Below, one piece after another: positions 17,074-27,251 of a DNA stretch of 41,260 bases. The position numbers and the translations under genes are program-made. Position 1 is the stretch's first letter, and the number at the start of each line of letters is the position of its first letter. Where the stretch lies: positions 1 through 41,260 of the forward strand of contig JAODNA010000148.1 in NCBI GenBank assembly GCA_025465135.1, given 5' to 3'. Under the pieces are notes generated by a model. It searched no databases, was not told the origin of the DNA, and worked only from the letters and a program-made list of their open reading frames with translations. The stretch comes from Frankiales bacterium. GTDB lineage: Bacteria > Actinomycetota > Actinomycetes > Mycobacteriales > SCTD01.

Positions 17074-17763
17074 TCAGCGGCGGCGTGCGACGAGGAAGAG
17101 CGACTGCCCGAACGGCGGATGCCATCGCGCCTCGAGCCTGCGCAGCCACGGCACGACTCCGCGGTCGTAGGCGCTGAGCAGCAGCCCGGCTCGCGGCCGA
17201 CCGCGCAGCAGCTTCACGACGACGTACCAGCCGAGCAGACCCACGCAGTTGACGTGCGTCAGCACCTCGACCGTGAGGCCCGCGTCCTCGACAGCCGCGC
17301 GCAGGGACGCAGCCCGGTAGCGCCGGTGGTGGCCGATCGCGCGGTCGAAGCCGCTCATCGCGGAGGGGAAGGCCGGCACGACCAGCACGACGCAGCCATC
17401 AGGTCGCAGCAGCCCGTGGAAGCCGGCGAGCGCCGCCCGGTCGTCGGCGATGTGCTCCAGCACGTTGAACGCGACGACCGAGGAGTACGACGACTGCTCG
17501 ACCACCGGCACGCGCAGCTCGCGCACCACGATGCCGACGTCGTCGGAGAAGCGCTCCCGCAGCGCCGCCAGCCGGCCCGGGTCGGCCTCGCTCAGGGTCA
17601 GCCGCGAAACACCCGTCGTACGCCACAAAGCTGCGTAGTCCCCGGTGCCGCTGCCGATCTCGAGCGGGTCGTCACCGAGGTGGGGCAGGGCGAGCCCGGC
17701 GAGCCACCGCCGGTAGTTGACCGCTTCCGCGAGGTCTTCGAGGACGTGGTCCTGAAGGCTCAC
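17074..17763 (-). CDS. Class I SAM-dependent methyltransferase
   Basis: Protein of 229 aa. The SAM-binding motif I is LEIGSGTGDYAAL (about residues 34-46), followed by SEADPGR (acidic post-I) and VVAFNVLEHIADD (motif II type), then the LLRPDGCVVLVVPAFP strand. A GHHRRYR segment resembles methyltransferases acting on isoprenoid or sugar-linked substrates. The acceptor cannot be told. It lies between the LVIVD protein and rph, a position empty in the mycobacterial version of this cluster. Confidence 0.88.
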   Translation of the reverse strand: MSLQDHVLEDLAEAVNYRRWLAGLALPHLGDDPLEIGSGTGDYAALWRTTGVSRLTLSEADPGRLAALRERFSDDVGIVVRELRVPVVEQSSYSSVVAFNVLEHIADDRAALAGFHGLLRPDGCVVLVVPAFPSAMSGFDRAIGHHRRYRAASLRAAVEDAGLTVEVLTHVNCVGLLGWYVVVKLLRGRPRAGLLLSAYDRGVVPWLRRLEARWHPPFGQSLFLVARRR

Positions 17764-17767
17764 CCGC

Positions 17768-19015
17768 TCAGAGTGTCAGACCGCCGCAGCGCCACTTGTC
17801 GCCCATGACCGAGCCGGGCAGGACCCTCCGCAGGTGCGCGGGCGCCTGGTCCGGCCGAAGCCCCGTCGCGTGCGGGGCGATCGACGACGCGACCTTGCCG
17901 TCGTGCACGCGCAGGATGTCGAGGCCGCGCTGGTAGTCGAGGACGTAGAGCAGGTCCTTGGTGACCCAGTACGCCGCGGAGGCGGTGGTCGCGGCCGGCA
18001 CGAAGTAGCCGATCTCCTTGATCTTGCCGGCGGGGCTGACCTTCAGGAGCCGGGTCCCGTGCTCGTACCACCCGACGGCGACCTGGCCGCCGTCCTTCCA
18101 GCCGGGGCGCGGCGTGAACCAGTGCGAGCAGTAGGTCTCGTAGGCGAGCGCGCCACCGGTCGTCGGCGTGACCGTCTCGGGCCGGTAGGAGTCCAGCAGC
18201 GTCAGCTTCTTCGACGTCTCCCAGCCCTTCGTGTCCCACGTCATGAAGGCACCGGCGGCAGGGTCTGAGCACGACGTGCCGGTCCCGGCCTCCGCCGTCT
18301 CGCCGCCGACGAGCAGCAGCCGGTCCTTGCCACCCCGCGGCCAGAGGTTGGCGTGGATGAACCGCTTGTCGCCCGAGTCACCCGTCGCGAGCACCTTGGG
18401 GTGCGCCGGGTCCTTGCGCGCGTCCAGCACCCACATCTGGACGCTGCTCGTGACGATGATCCCGGGCGAGACCTCGGTGACGTCGTGCTGGGTCCCCGGC
18501 CCGCCGGCCTTCGCGGTCAGCCAGTTGCCCGCTGCCTTGGGGTTGGCCGGGTCGCGCAGGTCGACGATCTGGCCGTACGACGCGTAGGACCAGGTGCAGT
18601 CCAGGACGCAGGTGATGGTGTGGCTGTCACCGCCCTGCAGGATGCCGCTCAGCGCCGGGTGCGCCTTGTCGCGCACGTCGAAGACCAGCAGCGACTGCAG
18701 CGTGCCGATGAGCAGCACCTTGCCGTTGGTGTCGACGTCCTCCTCGGCGAAGTACGGCTGCTGGGGGATCGGCAGCGTCGACAGCAGCGCCGGGTTCACC
18801 GGGTCGGCGATGTCGTAGATCGTCAGCTCGTGCGAGCTCGTGACGTAGAGGTAGTGGTCGTGGATGCGGGCCCCGGCCGTGTCGGCGTGCAGGGGCACGT
18901 TGCCCAGCCACTCGATGTTGTCGCTGGCGAAACCGGGCGGCGGCAGGGCCTGCCCGCTGCCGGGCACGGCGAACGCGGTGAGGACCAGGAGCAGGGCGGT
19001 GACGAGTCTGCGCAC
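17768..19015 (-). CDS. Secreted LVIVD-repeat (beta-propeller-like) protein
   Basis: Protein of 415 aa with an N-terminal signal peptide (VRRLVTALLLVLTAFAVPGSGQA), so it is exported. The mature part has several LVIVD-type repeats: HDHYLYVTSSHELTIYDIAD, then LQSLLVFDVRDKAHP, YGQIVDLRDPANPK and VQMWVLDARKDPAHPK. Each ends with a D-x-x-NP/HP turn, as expected for propeller blades. Cysteines occur in pairs. The function is unknown. GTG at 19015 is chosen because the signal peptide begins there; upstream frame would run into the metallo-hydrolase gene. Confidence 0.82.
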   Translation of the reverse strand: MRRLVTALLLVLTAFAVPGSGQALPPPGFASDNIEWLGNVPLHADTAGARIHDHYLYVTSSHELTIYDIADPVNPALLSTLPIPQQPYFAEEDVDTNGKVLLIGTLQSLLVFDVRDKAHPALSGILQGGDSHTITCVLDCTWSYASYGQIVDLRDPANPKAAGNWLTAKAGGPGTQHDVTEVSPGIIVTSSVQMWVLDARKDPAHPKVLATGDSGDKRFIHANLWPRGGKDRLLLVGGETAEAGTGTSCSDPAAGAFMTWDTKGWETSKKLTLLDSYRPETVTPTTGGALAYETYCSHWFTPRPGWKDGGQVAVGWYEHGTRLLKVSPAGKIKEIGYFVPAATTASAAYWVTKDLLYVLDYQRGLDILRVHDGKVASSIAPHATGLRPDQAPAHLRRVLPGSVMGDKWRCGGLTL

Positions 19016-19050
19016 GGCGCAGTCTTCGGCGCCGATCCGGAGGTTCCTGC

Positions 19051-19797
19051 CTAGATGTCGTAGCTGCGGCCGCACTCGGCGACAGCAAGGTCGCCGTCGT
19101 ACGCCGCCTTGGCCTCGGCCTGGATGGCCTCGGCGTCGGACCAGGCCACCACGTGCGTCAGCAGCAGGCGCCTGGCGCCGGCCCGGGTCGCGTGCTCGCC
19201 CGCCTCGCGGCCCGACAGGTGGACGTTCGGAGGGTTGCCGGGCCGGTCCTCCCAGGACGCCTCGCAGAGGAACAGGTCCGCCTCGCGGGCCAGCTCGACG
19301 ACGGCATCACTGCGACCGGTGTCGGCGGAGTAGGCCAGCGCGCGGCCGCCCGCGGAGATGCGCAGCGCGTGGCACTCCACCGGGTGGTTGGTGAGGGCGC
19401 TCGTCACCTCGAAGGGCCCGATCGCCGTCGTGCCCGCCGGCACCTCGTGGAAGTCGTAGACGTCGAGGAGGCCACCGACCGGAGGCGCCTCGAAGGAGCC
19501 GCAGATCCGGGCACAGGTCCCTTCCGGGCCGTAGACCGGGAGCCGCGCGGGCACCCCGCCGGGGTGGTAGCGGCGCGCGTAGGAGTAGGCGACCAGGTCG
19601 ATGCAGTGGTCGGCGTGCAGGTGCGAGATGTAGACGGCGTCGACGTCGAGCAGGCCGATGTGCTTCTGCAGCTGCCCGAGCGAGCCGGCGCCGAGGTCGA
19701 TGACGAGCCGGAAGCCGTCGTGCTCGACGAGGTAGCTCGAGCACGGCGAGTCGGGTCCGGGGAAGGTGCCGGCGCAGCCGAGCACGGTCAGCTGCAC
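19051..19797 (-). CDS. Metallo-beta-lactamase-fold phosphodiesterase (Rv1339-like)
   Basis: Protein of 248 aa. The zinc motif HLHADH (about residue 60) sits in [13 protein letters not shown]. Later ligands are in ADTGRSDAV and LTHV. Its place between murI and rph equals that of M. tuberculosis Rv1339, reported to be an atypical class II phosphodiesterase that lowers cAMP; that role is a family inference here. GTG at 19797 overlaps the murI stop by 10 bp. Confidence 0.88.
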   Translation of the reverse strand: MQLTVLGCAGTFPGPDSPCSSYLVEHDGFRLVIDLGAGSLGQLQKHIGLLDVDAVYISHLHADHCIDLVAYSYARRYHPGGVPARLPVYGPEGTCARICGSFEAPPVGGLLDVYDFHEVPAGTTAIGPFEVTSALTNHPVECHALRISAGGRALAYSADTGRSDAVVELAREADLFLCEASWEDRPGNPPNVHLSGREAGEHATRAGARRLLLTHVVAWSDAEAIQAEAKAAYDGDLAVAECGRSYDI

Positions 19798-20600
19798 AGA
19801 CGCTCCTCCAGCCGTCCGACGGTGCCCACCTCGGGGCCGAGGAAGCGCCGTCCGAGCCGGGCGAAGGGCTCGGCGTCACCCGTCGACAGGAACCGGTGGA
19901 CCGGGGGCGGCGCGTCCTCGTCGCGGCCCAGCCCTTCCCGGGCCAGCACGCGGTAGACGTCCTTCGCGGTTTCCTCCGCGCTGCTCACCAGGGTCACCTC
20001 CTCGCCGACGACGAGGCTGATCATGCCGGTCAGCAACGGGTAGTGGGTGCAGCCCAGGACGAGGGTGTCGACGTCGGCGGCCACCACCGGCTCGAGGTAG
20101 TGGGTGGCGAGCTGCAGCAGCTGGCGGCCGGTCGTCACGCCCCGCTCGACGAAGTCGACGAACCGCGGGCAGGCGGCGCTCGTCAGGGTCACCTGCGGCG
20201 CGGCGGCGAACGCGTCGTCGTACGCCCGGCTCGCGACCGTGACCGCCGTGGCGATGAGGCCGACCCGGCCGTTGCGGGTCGCGGCGACCGCCCGGCGTAC
20301 CGCCGGCTGGATGACCTCGACGACCGGCACGTCGTAGCGCTCGCGGGCATCGCGCAGGCAGGCGCTGCTGGCGCTGTTGCAGGCGATCACGAGCAGCTTG
20401 ACGCCCTGGGCCACCAGAGCGTCCATGGCTGCCAGCGCGTGCCGCCGTACGTCGGCGATCGGGAGCGGTCCGTAGGGGCCGTGGGCGGTGTCTCCGACGT
20501 ACAGGATCGGCTCGCCGGGGAGCTGGTCGAGCAGGGCCCGGGCAACCGTGAGGCCGCCGACGCCGGAGTCGAAGACCCCGATCGGCGCATCGTTTCCCAC
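19788..20600 (-). CDS. murI: Glutamate racemase
   Basis: Protein of 270 aa that makes D-glutamate for peptidoglycan. It has the [10 protein letters not shown] opening (Asp11), catalytic Cys74 in [10 protein letters not shown], and Cys184-His186 in [10 protein letters not shown]. Residues are complete and length is usual. GTG at 20600 is the first gene of a minus-strand run murI, metallo-hydrolase, LVIVD, methyltransferase, rph, rdgB. Confidence 0.96.
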   Translation of the reverse strand: MGNDAPIGVFDSGVGGLTVARALLDQLPGEPILYVGDTAHGPYGPLPIADVRRHALAAMDALVAQGVKLLVIACNSASSACLRDARERYDVPVVEVIQPAVRRAVAATRNGRVGLIATAVTVASRAYDDAFAAAPQVTLTSAACPRFVDFVERGVTTGRQLLQLATHYLEPVVAADVDTLVLGCTHYPLLTGMISLVVGEEVTLVSSAEETAKDVYRVLAREGLGRDEDAPPPVHRFLSTGDAEPFARLGRRFLGPEVGTVGRLEERLCS

Positions 20601-20667
20601 GCGTCACACAGTAAGTCGTGGTCCGGTCCGGTGAAGATCACCGGTGCCGCATGCCGATGAAGCAGGC

Positions 20668-21078
20668 ATGCCCACCGCCGACACCGACCGGGTCATCCGG
20701 CCGGCGGCGATCGTCCCGGAGCGCGCCGCCCGGCTGCTGCTGGCGTGGGTGGCGGTCCACGACGTGACCCACGGCGGGGTCTGGGCGCACGACGTCGGCT
20801 ACTTCAAGCGGTTCAGCGGGCCGTTCAACGGGCCGGCCGGGATGCGCGGATCCGCCGTACTGCTCGGCTCCATCCACGTCACCTGGGACAAGTACGACGT
20901 CACGATCTTCCGGGTGAGCATCACCGAGGAGGGCGTCGCCCGCGGGATGACCGTCGAGGGCGTCTGCAACGAGCTGCTCAAGCACGCCGGCCTGACCCTG
21001 GCGACCTGCCCGCGAGCCGACCTCGCCCCCGCGCCCGTGCCCGACCCCTTCCGCCGCGAGCTCTTCGCCGACCACTGA
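20668..21078 (+). CDS. Hypothetical protein, 136 aa
   Basis: I do not recognise this protein. From ATG 20668 it reads MPTADTDRVIRPAAI and then an Ala/Leu-rich helix, followed by a Gly-rich GPFNGPAGMRGSAVLLG segment and WDKYDVTIFRVSITEEG with a C-terminal helix. No signal peptide or membrane segment. GTG at 20644 is an alternative start. It is divergent from murI across about 65 bp and ends 21 bp before the first 57-bp palindromic element. Confidence 0.65.
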   Translation: MPTADTDRVIRPAAIVPERAARLLLAWVAVHDVTHGGVWAHDVGYFKRFSGPFNGPAGMRGSAVLLGSIHVTWDKYDVTIFRVSITEEGVARGMTVEGVCNELLKHAGLTLATCPRADLAPAPVPDPFRRELFADH

Positions 21079-21099
21079 GGGCCTCTCCGTCGCGGTCGC

Positions 21100-21156
21100 G
21101 ATCAGGTCGGAGAGCGCGTGGACGCGGTTCGGGGCGGCTGAGTCTCCGACCTGATC
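21100..21156. repeat. 57-bp palindromic element, left copy
   Basis: Begins GATCAGGTCGGAGA (21100-21113) and ends with its perfect reverse complement TCTCCGACCTGATC (21143-21156), with a 29-nt centre containing GGGCGGC. It is the same length as the copy at 22144-22200 and aligns with it at about 37 of 57 positions without gaps. It would form a strong 14-bp hairpin. Confidence 0.85.
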
Positions 21157-21229
21157 CACAGCCGAGGGACCTGTGCACACCCGGCCGGGTGCGAGCCTGC
21201 GTGACCGTCGTCGCGTACAGGCTCCCTGG

Positions 21230-22141
21230 ATGCGTCCGGACCCTGCCCAGCTCGAACAGCTGTACGCCGAGCGCATCGCCGAGGAGCTGGGCGTGCTCAG
21301 CCCCACGCGCGTGGGGGAGCGGCGGACCGAGGTGCGACGCAAGCTGCGGAGCCAGCGCTGGCAGCGAGCCGGCAGGTGCGTCGTCATGCACAGCGGACCT
21401 CTGACGGACGACCAGCGACTCTGGGTGGCCGTCTTCTCGCCGTTGGGACGCACTGCCGTCGCGCGCGAGTCGGCCCTGACCATGGCGGGCGTCCGTGGCG
21501 TCCCGAGCGGCGAGCTCTGCGTCCTGACTGAGTGGGGCCGCCGGCCGCCAGCGGTCACCGGGGTGCTGTACGTCCAGAGCCGCCACCTCGCAGCCGCCGA
21601 TCTCGTGGCGATGGCCCAGCCACCGCGGACCACAGCGGCCCGGGCCGTCGTCGACTCCGCCTCGCGGGCCACGCCCGACCGCGCCAGGACTCTCGTCGCG
21701 ATGACGGTCCAGCAACGCAAGACCACCCCGGCCGAGATCCGCAAGGTCCTGGACAGACTCGTGCCGGTGCGACAGGACGTGCTCCTGCGCCTGACGCTGG
21801 CGGACGTGGAAGGCGGAGCGCAGTCGCTCCCGGAGCTGCGCTTCACGGGTCTGCTGCGCCAGGCGCATCTTCCGGAGCCGACGCGGCAAGCGGCCCGACG
21901 GCGAGCGGATGGGCGCTACTACCTCGACGTCGCGTGGGACGACTACGACCTGGTCGGGGAGATCGACGGGTCCCATCACCGGGACGCAGGCCAGTGGGAA
22001 GCGGACGTACTGCGCCAGGACGAGCTCATGATCGGGGGCGACCGGGTCCTCCGGCTGCTCTCGTGGTGGGTACGGGATCGCCCGGAGCTGGTCCTCGATC
22101 TCCTGCGGCGGGCCCTCCGCGCGGGTGGGTGGGAGGGCTAG
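21230..22141 (+). CDS. DUF559-type (Vsr-fold) nuclease-like protein
   Basis: Protein of 303 aa. The N-terminal two thirds resemble the AbiEi-like region that precedes DUF559 in many actinobacterial proteins: a helical start, then VMHSGPLTDDQRLW and CVLTEWG. The C-terminal domain has a PD-(D/E)XK/Vsr-like layout: Glu in SLPELRF (about 201), Asp in YYLDVAWDDYDLVGEIDGSHH (Asp about 231, EID about 243) and a final strand RVLRLLSWWVRDRP. The residues are present, so catalysis is plausible but unproven. ATG at 21230 is preferred; a GTG at 21173 is weaker. It is bracketed closely by two related 57-bp palindromes, the right one 2 bp after the stop. Confidence 0.82.
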   Translation: MRPDPAQLEQLYAERIAEELGVLSPTRVGERRTEVRRKLRSQRWQRAGRCVVMHSGPLTDDQRLWVAVFSPLGRTAVARESALTMAGVRGVPSGELCVLTEWGRRPPAVTGVLYVQSRHLAAADLVAMAQPPRTTAARAVVDSASRATPDRARTLVAMTVQQRKTTPAEIRKVLDRLVPVRQDVLLRLTLADVEGGAQSLPELRFTGLLRQAHLPEPTRQAARRRADGRYYLDVAWDDYDLVGEIDGSHHRDAGQWEADVLRQDELMIGGDRVLRLLSWWVRDRPELVLDLLRRALRAGGWEG

Positions 22142-22143
22142 AC

Positions 22144-22200
22144 GATCAGGCTGGAGAGCAGACGAGCCAAAACGAGGGCGGCGGGCTCTCCAACCTGATC
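22144..22200. repeat. 57-bp palindromic element, right copy
   Basis: GATCAGGCTGGAGAGC (22144-22159) faces GCTCTCCAACCTGATC (22185-22200), complementary except for one position. The centre holds GAGGGCGGC at the same offset as in the left copy. Its last 7 bases, CCTGATC, join GATCAGG at 22201-22207 to make a perfect 14-bp palindrome that covers the cysM stop codon. Confidence 0.85.
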
Positions 22201-22202
22201 GA

Positions 22203-23425
<1,223 letters not shown>

Positions 23426-23503
23426 GGGGTGGTTGGGCCTTCCTCAGCGTGTGGTGTGTGGCTCACATCGTCCAACAGACGCCCGGGACGCCTGCATTCC
23501 GGG

Positions 23504-23905
23504 TCAGGTGACCCGGATCTCCTCCTCCGCGACCTCCCCGTCGGTGATCCGGTAGGACCGGACCTCGTCGTACGACGGCTCCCGGGTCGAGACCAGGAGC
23601 CAGGACGCCCCCGGGGTGTTCACGGACCAGCGGATGTCGGTCCTCGACGGGTAGGCCTCCGTGGCCGTGTGCGAGTGGTAGACGACGAGCAGGTCCTCGT
23701 CGGCGTCGTCGATGTCCCGGTAGACGCGAAGCCACTCGGCGCTGTCGAAGGTGAACCCCGTCGGGGACCGCTCGGCGTTCTCCATCGCGAACAGCCGGGT
23801 GGCCACGCCGTCGCGTCCGGCGATGACACCGCAGCACTCGTCGGGGTGGTCGCGCCGGGCGTGCGCGACGATCGCGTCGACCATCTCGCGGGGCAGGGAC
23901 AGCAC
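23504..23905 (-). CDS. mec: CysO-cysteine peptidase Mec (JAMM/MPN+)
   Basis: Zinc peptidase of 133 aa that frees cysteine from the CysO-cysteine adduct. The JAMM residues are complete: Glu23 in HPDECCGVIAG, and His77, His79, Ser87 and Asp90 in HSHTATEAYPSRTD (H-x-H-x7-S-x2-D). GTG at 23905 (MLSLPREMVDAIVAHA) matches the start of homologues. It follows the DUF2017 gene by 19 bp. Confidence 0.94.
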   Translation of the reverse strand: MLSLPREMVDAIVAHARRDHPDECCGVIAGRDGVATRLFAMENAERSPTGFTFDSAEWLRVYRDIDDADEDLLVVYHSHTATEAYPSRTDIRWSVNTPGASWLLVSTREPSYDEVRSYRITDGEVAEEEIRVT

Positions 23906-23924
23906 GCGCTTCAGGCTACCGATC

Positions 23925-24476
23925 TCAACCGGAAGGGCGCGGATCCAGGCAGGACAGCAGCGACTCCTGCAGCCACCCGAGCCAGCTGTAGACCTGCATG
24001 ACGTCCCAGTGCGGGTCCTCGGGGTCGAGGTCGTCCTCGTAGGTGTCCTCGGTGATGTCGAGGCGCGTCCCGAGGACGAGCCTGATGTCGTTGAGCCAGG
24101 ACAGCCAGGCGTCGGCCTCGTCACGGTCGAGGACGAGCTTGCCGCCGGCGGCGGTCAGCGGGAGGAGCTTCGCGAGGCCGCCGGTCGCGGCTGCCCGCTT
24201 CCCGGCGCGCAGGTCGGACTCCGTGTAGCGCCGGAACTCGGTCGCGGCCGCCTCGTCGTCGCCGTACGCATCCGGGAACAGCCGTGCGAGCGCCGGGTCG
24301 TCGGGGGTCGTGACCTGACCAGGGGGGAGCCCGACCAGCGCCTCGAGCGGATCGCCCGACGGCTCCTCCGACTCCCCGAGCAGCGCCAGCAGCTCACCGG
24401 CGCACTGCGCGAGCACCGCGGCCTCGACCGGCTCGAGCTTGGCTTCGACGCCGCGGCGCGAACGCTTGAAGCGCAC
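23925..24476 (-). CDS. DUF2017 protein
   Basis: Protein of 183 aa with the features of DUF2017: opening RFKRSRRGVEAKLEPVEAAVL, a middle FRRYTESDLRAGK, and a C-terminal ADAWLSWLNDIRLVLGTRL with the LDPEDPHWDVMQVYSWLGWLQ helix (family hallmark). It occupies the place of Rv1332 in the mycobacterial cluster, directly after clpS with a 1-bp gap. GTG at 24476. Function not established. Confidence 0.9.
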   Translation of the reverse strand: MRFKRSRRGVEAKLEPVEAAVLAQCAGELLALLGESEEPSGDPLEALVGLPPGQVTTPDDPALARLFPDAYGDDEAAATEFRRYTESDLRAGKRAAATGGLAKLLPLTAAGGKLVLDRDEADAWLSWLNDIRLVLGTRLDITEDTYEDDLDPEDPHWDVMQVYSWLGWLQESLLSCLDPRPSG

Positions 24477-24477
24477 G

Positions 24478-24762
24478 TCAGTCCTGCTGCACGGTCGCCC
24501 AGAGCCCGCGGGCGTGCAGCCGGGCGACGTCGTGCTCCATCTGCTCCCGCGTCCCGTTCGACACCACGGCTTTGCCCTTCTGATGGACGTCCAGCATCAG
24601 CGCCTCGGCCTTCTCCCTGGCGTAGCCGAACAGCTCCATCAGCACGAAGGTCACGTAGCTCATCAGGTTGACGGGGTCGTTCCACACGATCGTGATCCAC
24701 GGCCGGTCCGGCGTGACGTCCTCGTCCGTCTCGGGCCGGTCCAGCTGCGCGGGCGCGGTCAA
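24478..24762 (-). CDS. clpS: ClpS, adaptor for the ClpAP/ClpCP protease
   Basis: Protein of 94 aa that hands N-degron substrates to Clp. It shows [15 protein letters not shown] (the Asn-Asp of the N-degron pocket), [21 protein letters not shown] and a closing [13 protein letters not shown]. The TTG start at 24762 has GGAG about 8 bases upstream. It overlaps the acyl-CoA synthetase stop as TTGA, so the two are coupled. Confidence 0.95.
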   Translation of the reverse strand: MTAPAQLDRPETDEDVTPDRPWITIVWNDPVNLMSYVTFVLMELFGYAREKAEALMLDVHQKGKAVVSNGTREQMEHDVARLHARGLWATVQQD

Positions 24763-26300
24763 GAGCTGAGCTCCCGCTTCACGACCTTCCCGGTCGTGTT
24801 GCGCGGCAGCTCGTCATGCACCTGCACCTCGCGCGGCACCGCGAACCGCGCCAGCTTGGACCGCACCCAGTCCTGCAGCTCCTTCTCGCCCGCCTTCCCG
24901 GACAGCACGACGTGGGCGACGAGCTTGGTGCCGTACGACGGGTCCTCGACTCCCACGACCGCCGCTTCGGCGACGGCGGAGTGAGCGAGCAGGACGTCCT
25001 CGACCTGGCCGACGAAGACGTTCTCGCCGCCGATGACCACCATGTCGTCGTCGCGACCGAGCACCGTCAGCCGGCCCTCACCGTCGAGGATCCCGAGGTC
25101 ACCCGTCGCGATGAGGCCATCGAGGCGGTCCTTGTCGGACCCGTCGGTGTAGCCCTCGAACGACAGGCCGCTGCCGGCGAAGATCCGGCCCGACTCTCCC
25201 GGCGCGACGTCCTTGCCCGCCTCGTCGACGATCCGCAGCGTGACGCCGTGCGGCGCCTTCCCCGCGGTCCGCGGGTCAGCCGCCAGGTCCTCGGGTGTCG
25301 CGACCGCGGCGTAGGCGACCTCCGTGGAGCCGTAGAGGTTGTAGAGCACCGGCCCGAACGCCGCGAGCGTCTTCTCCGCGAGCTCTCCCGGCAGCGCACT
25401 CCCACTCGAGGCGATCACGCGCAACGACGACAGGTCGTAGGCCGACGGATCGGCCTGCAGCAGCTTCTCGAGCATCACCGGTACGACGACCAGCGTTGTC
25501 GCCCGGTGCTCCTGAATGTCGGCCAGCACCTGCGCCGGGTCGAACTTGCGGCGCAGCACGACGGTCGACCCGAGCACCATCGCGAGGGAGAGGTGACCGA
25601 GCCCCCACGCGTGGAAGACCGGCGACGGGATGACCGTCACCTCGCCCGCCTTCAGCGGGATCCGCGACAGGAACGACACCAGGTCGTCGATGCCCGCCCC
25701 GCTGCGCGCGGCCCCGCGGGGCGCACCCGTCGTGCCGCTCGTGAGGATCACCTGGCGTGAGGTGTGCTCGGGCTTGCGCGGCGCACCCGGCCCGGGCTCC
25801 GTCGCGAGGGCGGTCAGCTTCTCAGTGGTGATCTCGAGCCGGCCCGCTGCGGCCTCGGCGAGCAGGCCGGCGAACTCGGCGTCGTGCACCACCGCTGTCG
25901 CCTTCTCGCGCGTCAGCACCTCGTCGATCTGGCCCCCAGCCGACCCGGTGTTGAGGTAGAGCACGTCGGCGCCGCACTTCGACAAGGCGGTCGAGGCCTC
26001 GACGAACCCGCGGCCGTTGCGGGCGAGCAGTCCCACCGCGTCGCCCTCGGCGACCCCCCGGGCGCGCAGCTCTCCGGCGATGCGGTCGGTGCGCGCGTCG
26101 ATCTCGCGCCAGGTCAGCATGCCCTCGTCGTCGAACAGGGCGGGCTTCTGACCGTGACGTGCCGCGCCCGCTGCGTACCCCGTTGCGGGCGTGAGGCCCC
26201 AGCGGGCAACGGCGAGGGCCATGCCGATGAGCTGGTCGGGACGGGCCGGCTTGAGCAGCCCCGACTGGGCGAGGACACGGGCAGCGGCGAGGTCGACCAC
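24759..26300 (-). CDS. AMP-binding acyl-CoA synthetase-like enzyme
   Basis: Adenylate-forming enzyme of 513 aa that would activate a carboxylic acid to an acyl-AMP/CoA. The phosphate loop [11 protein letters not shown] lies at about 183-193, NLYGSTE at about 320, TGDLGILD at about 405, and the catalytic C-terminal lysine is in TGKVVKREL. The substrate is unknown. I chose GTG at 26300 ([12 protein letters not shown]) because AGGAG precedes it; the frame continues upstream but without homology. It is the first gene before clpS and is not in the mycobacterial cluster. Confidence 0.88.
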   Translation of the reverse strand: MVDLAAARVLAQSGLLKPARPDQLIGMALAVARWGLTPATGYAAGAARHGQKPALFDDEGMLTWREIDARTDRIAGELRARGVAEGDAVGLLARNGRGFVEASTALSKCGADVLYLNTGSAGGQIDEVLTREKATAVVHDAEFAGLLAEAAAGRLEITTEKLTALATEPGPGAPRKPEHTSRQVILTSGTTGAPRGAARSGAGIDDLVSFLSRIPLKAGEVTVIPSPVFHAWGLGHLSLAMVLGSTVVLRRKFDPAQVLADIQEHRATTLVVVPVMLEKLLQADPSAYDLSSLRVIASSGSALPGELAEKTLAAFGPVLYNLYGSTEVAYAAVATPEDLAADPRTAGKAPHGVTLRIVDEAGKDVAPGESGRIFAGSGLSFEGYTDGSDKDRLDGLIATGDLGILDGEGRLTVLGRDDDMVVIGGENVFVGQVEDVLLAHSAVAEAAVVGVEDPSYGTKLVAHVVLSGKAGEKELQDWVRSKLARFAVPREVQVHDELPRNTTGKVVKRELSS

Positions 26301-26397
26301 GTTGGACAGGCTCCTGTTCCGTCGTACAGCGTGTTCACGGTGCCACGTACCCCGAACGGCCCTCGACAGCGGGGCAAGCACGCGCGAGGCTTCGGAC

Positions 26398-26643
26398 GTG
26401 ACCGTCACGCCGTTGCCTCCCCGCGGTGAGTGGTTCGTGGACGCCCGCCCCGGTGACCGGGCCCTACGGGTCTCCTGGCACCTGGAGATGGGCTGCGTCG
26501 TGCTCAGCACCTGGCGCGACGGGGGCTGCGTGTCGACGACCCGGCTCACGCCGGACGAGGCCGCCCGGCTCATCGGCGTGCTCGCCGACGGCCTCGCCAG
26601 CGCGGCTGAAGACCCGATGATCAAGTCGCTCACAACGGGGTAG
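26398..26643 (+). CDS. Small conserved-looking protein, 81 aa
   Basis: Reads MTVTPLPPRGEWFVDARP and then GDRALRVSWHLEMGCVVLST, followed by WRDGGCVSTTRLTPDEAARL and a final helix. It looks like a small mixed alpha/beta protein often found in actinobacteria without known function. GTG at 26398; the frame is open further upstream but that part is low-complexity antisense to the synthetase. Divergent from the acyl-CoA synthetase. Confidence 0.7.
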   Translation: MTVTPLPPRGEWFVDARPGDRALRVSWHLEMGCVVLSTWRDGGCVSTTRLTPDEAARLIGVLADGLASAAEDPMIKSLTTG

Positions 26644-26678
26644 GGACCGGTCCACCCGACCGACCCCGGAGGACCCCC

Positions 26679-27248
26679 TTGCCCGACGCCATCGTCCTGC
26701 TGAAGAACGACCACAAGACCGTCGAGAAGCTGTTCAAGCAGTTCGAGAAGCTCGGCGACGGCGCGCACAAGACCAAGCGAGACGTGGTCGACAAGATCAT
26801 CGAAGAGCTCAGCATCCATGCCGCGATCGAGGAGCAGCACTTCTACCCGACGATCCGCGAGAAGGCCCCCGACATCGCCGACGACGTCCTGGAGGGGCTC
26901 GAGGAGCACCACATCGTGAAGTGGACGCTCTCGGAGCTCAAGGGCATGTCGCCGCAGGCCGAGCGCTTCGACGCCAAGGTCACGGTGCTGATCGAGATGG
27001 TGCGCCACCACGTGGAGGAAGAAGAGGGCGAGATGTTCCCCAAGGTCCGCGAGGCCATGGGACGCAAGGACCTCCAGGCCCTCGGCGAGACCATGGAGAA
27101 GGCCAAGGTCATCTCGCCGAAGCAGCCGCACCCGAAGGCACCCGACACCCCGCCCGGCAACCTCGTCGCCGGCCCGACTGCTGCTGCGGCCGACGGCGCC
27201 AAGTCGGTCGCCAAGAAGGGCTTCCGCAAGGCCATCGGCCGCAAGTAG
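26679..27248 (+). CDS. Hemerythrin-like HHE domain protein
   Basis: Protein of 189 aa with a four-helix diiron domain at residues 1-125. Likely ligands are His12 (NDHKTVEKLF), His47, Glu51 and His54 (IHAAIEEQHFYP), His77 or His78 (EEHH) and His110 or His111 with Glu115 (RHHVEEEEGEMFP). The C-terminal 60 residues are Pro/Ala/Lys-rich. Such proteins sense or buffer O2, NO or iron. The TTG start at 26679 is chosen for the GGAGGA 5 bases upstream. Confidence 0.92.
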   Translation: MPDAIVLLKNDHKTVEKLFKQFEKLGDGAHKTKRDVVDKIIEELSIHAAIEEQHFYPTIREKAPDIADDVLEGLEEHHIVKWTLSELKGMSPQAERFDAKVTVLIEMVRHHVEEEEGEMFPKVREAMGRKDLQALGETMEKAKVISPKQPHPKAPDTPPGNLVAGPTAAAADGAKSVAKKGFRKAIGRK

Positions 27249-27251
27249 GGC

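Larger units (their letters stand above)
21100..22200 (+). mobile_element. Candidate DUF559 cassette bounded by paired 57-bp palindromes
   Basis: The DUF559 gene with its two border elements forms an 1101-bp unit between two core genes that are near neighbours in mycobacteria (cysM and murI). Both borders start with GATCAGG and end with CCTGATC. No transposase, and no clear target duplication; mobility is inference. Confidence 0.35.

Noticed and set aside
26191-26397. N-terminal extension of the 81-aa gene
   Set aside because: Antisense to the acyl-CoA synthetase start region, with Arg/Ala-rich low-complexity sequence; the GTG at 26398 begins the ordered part.
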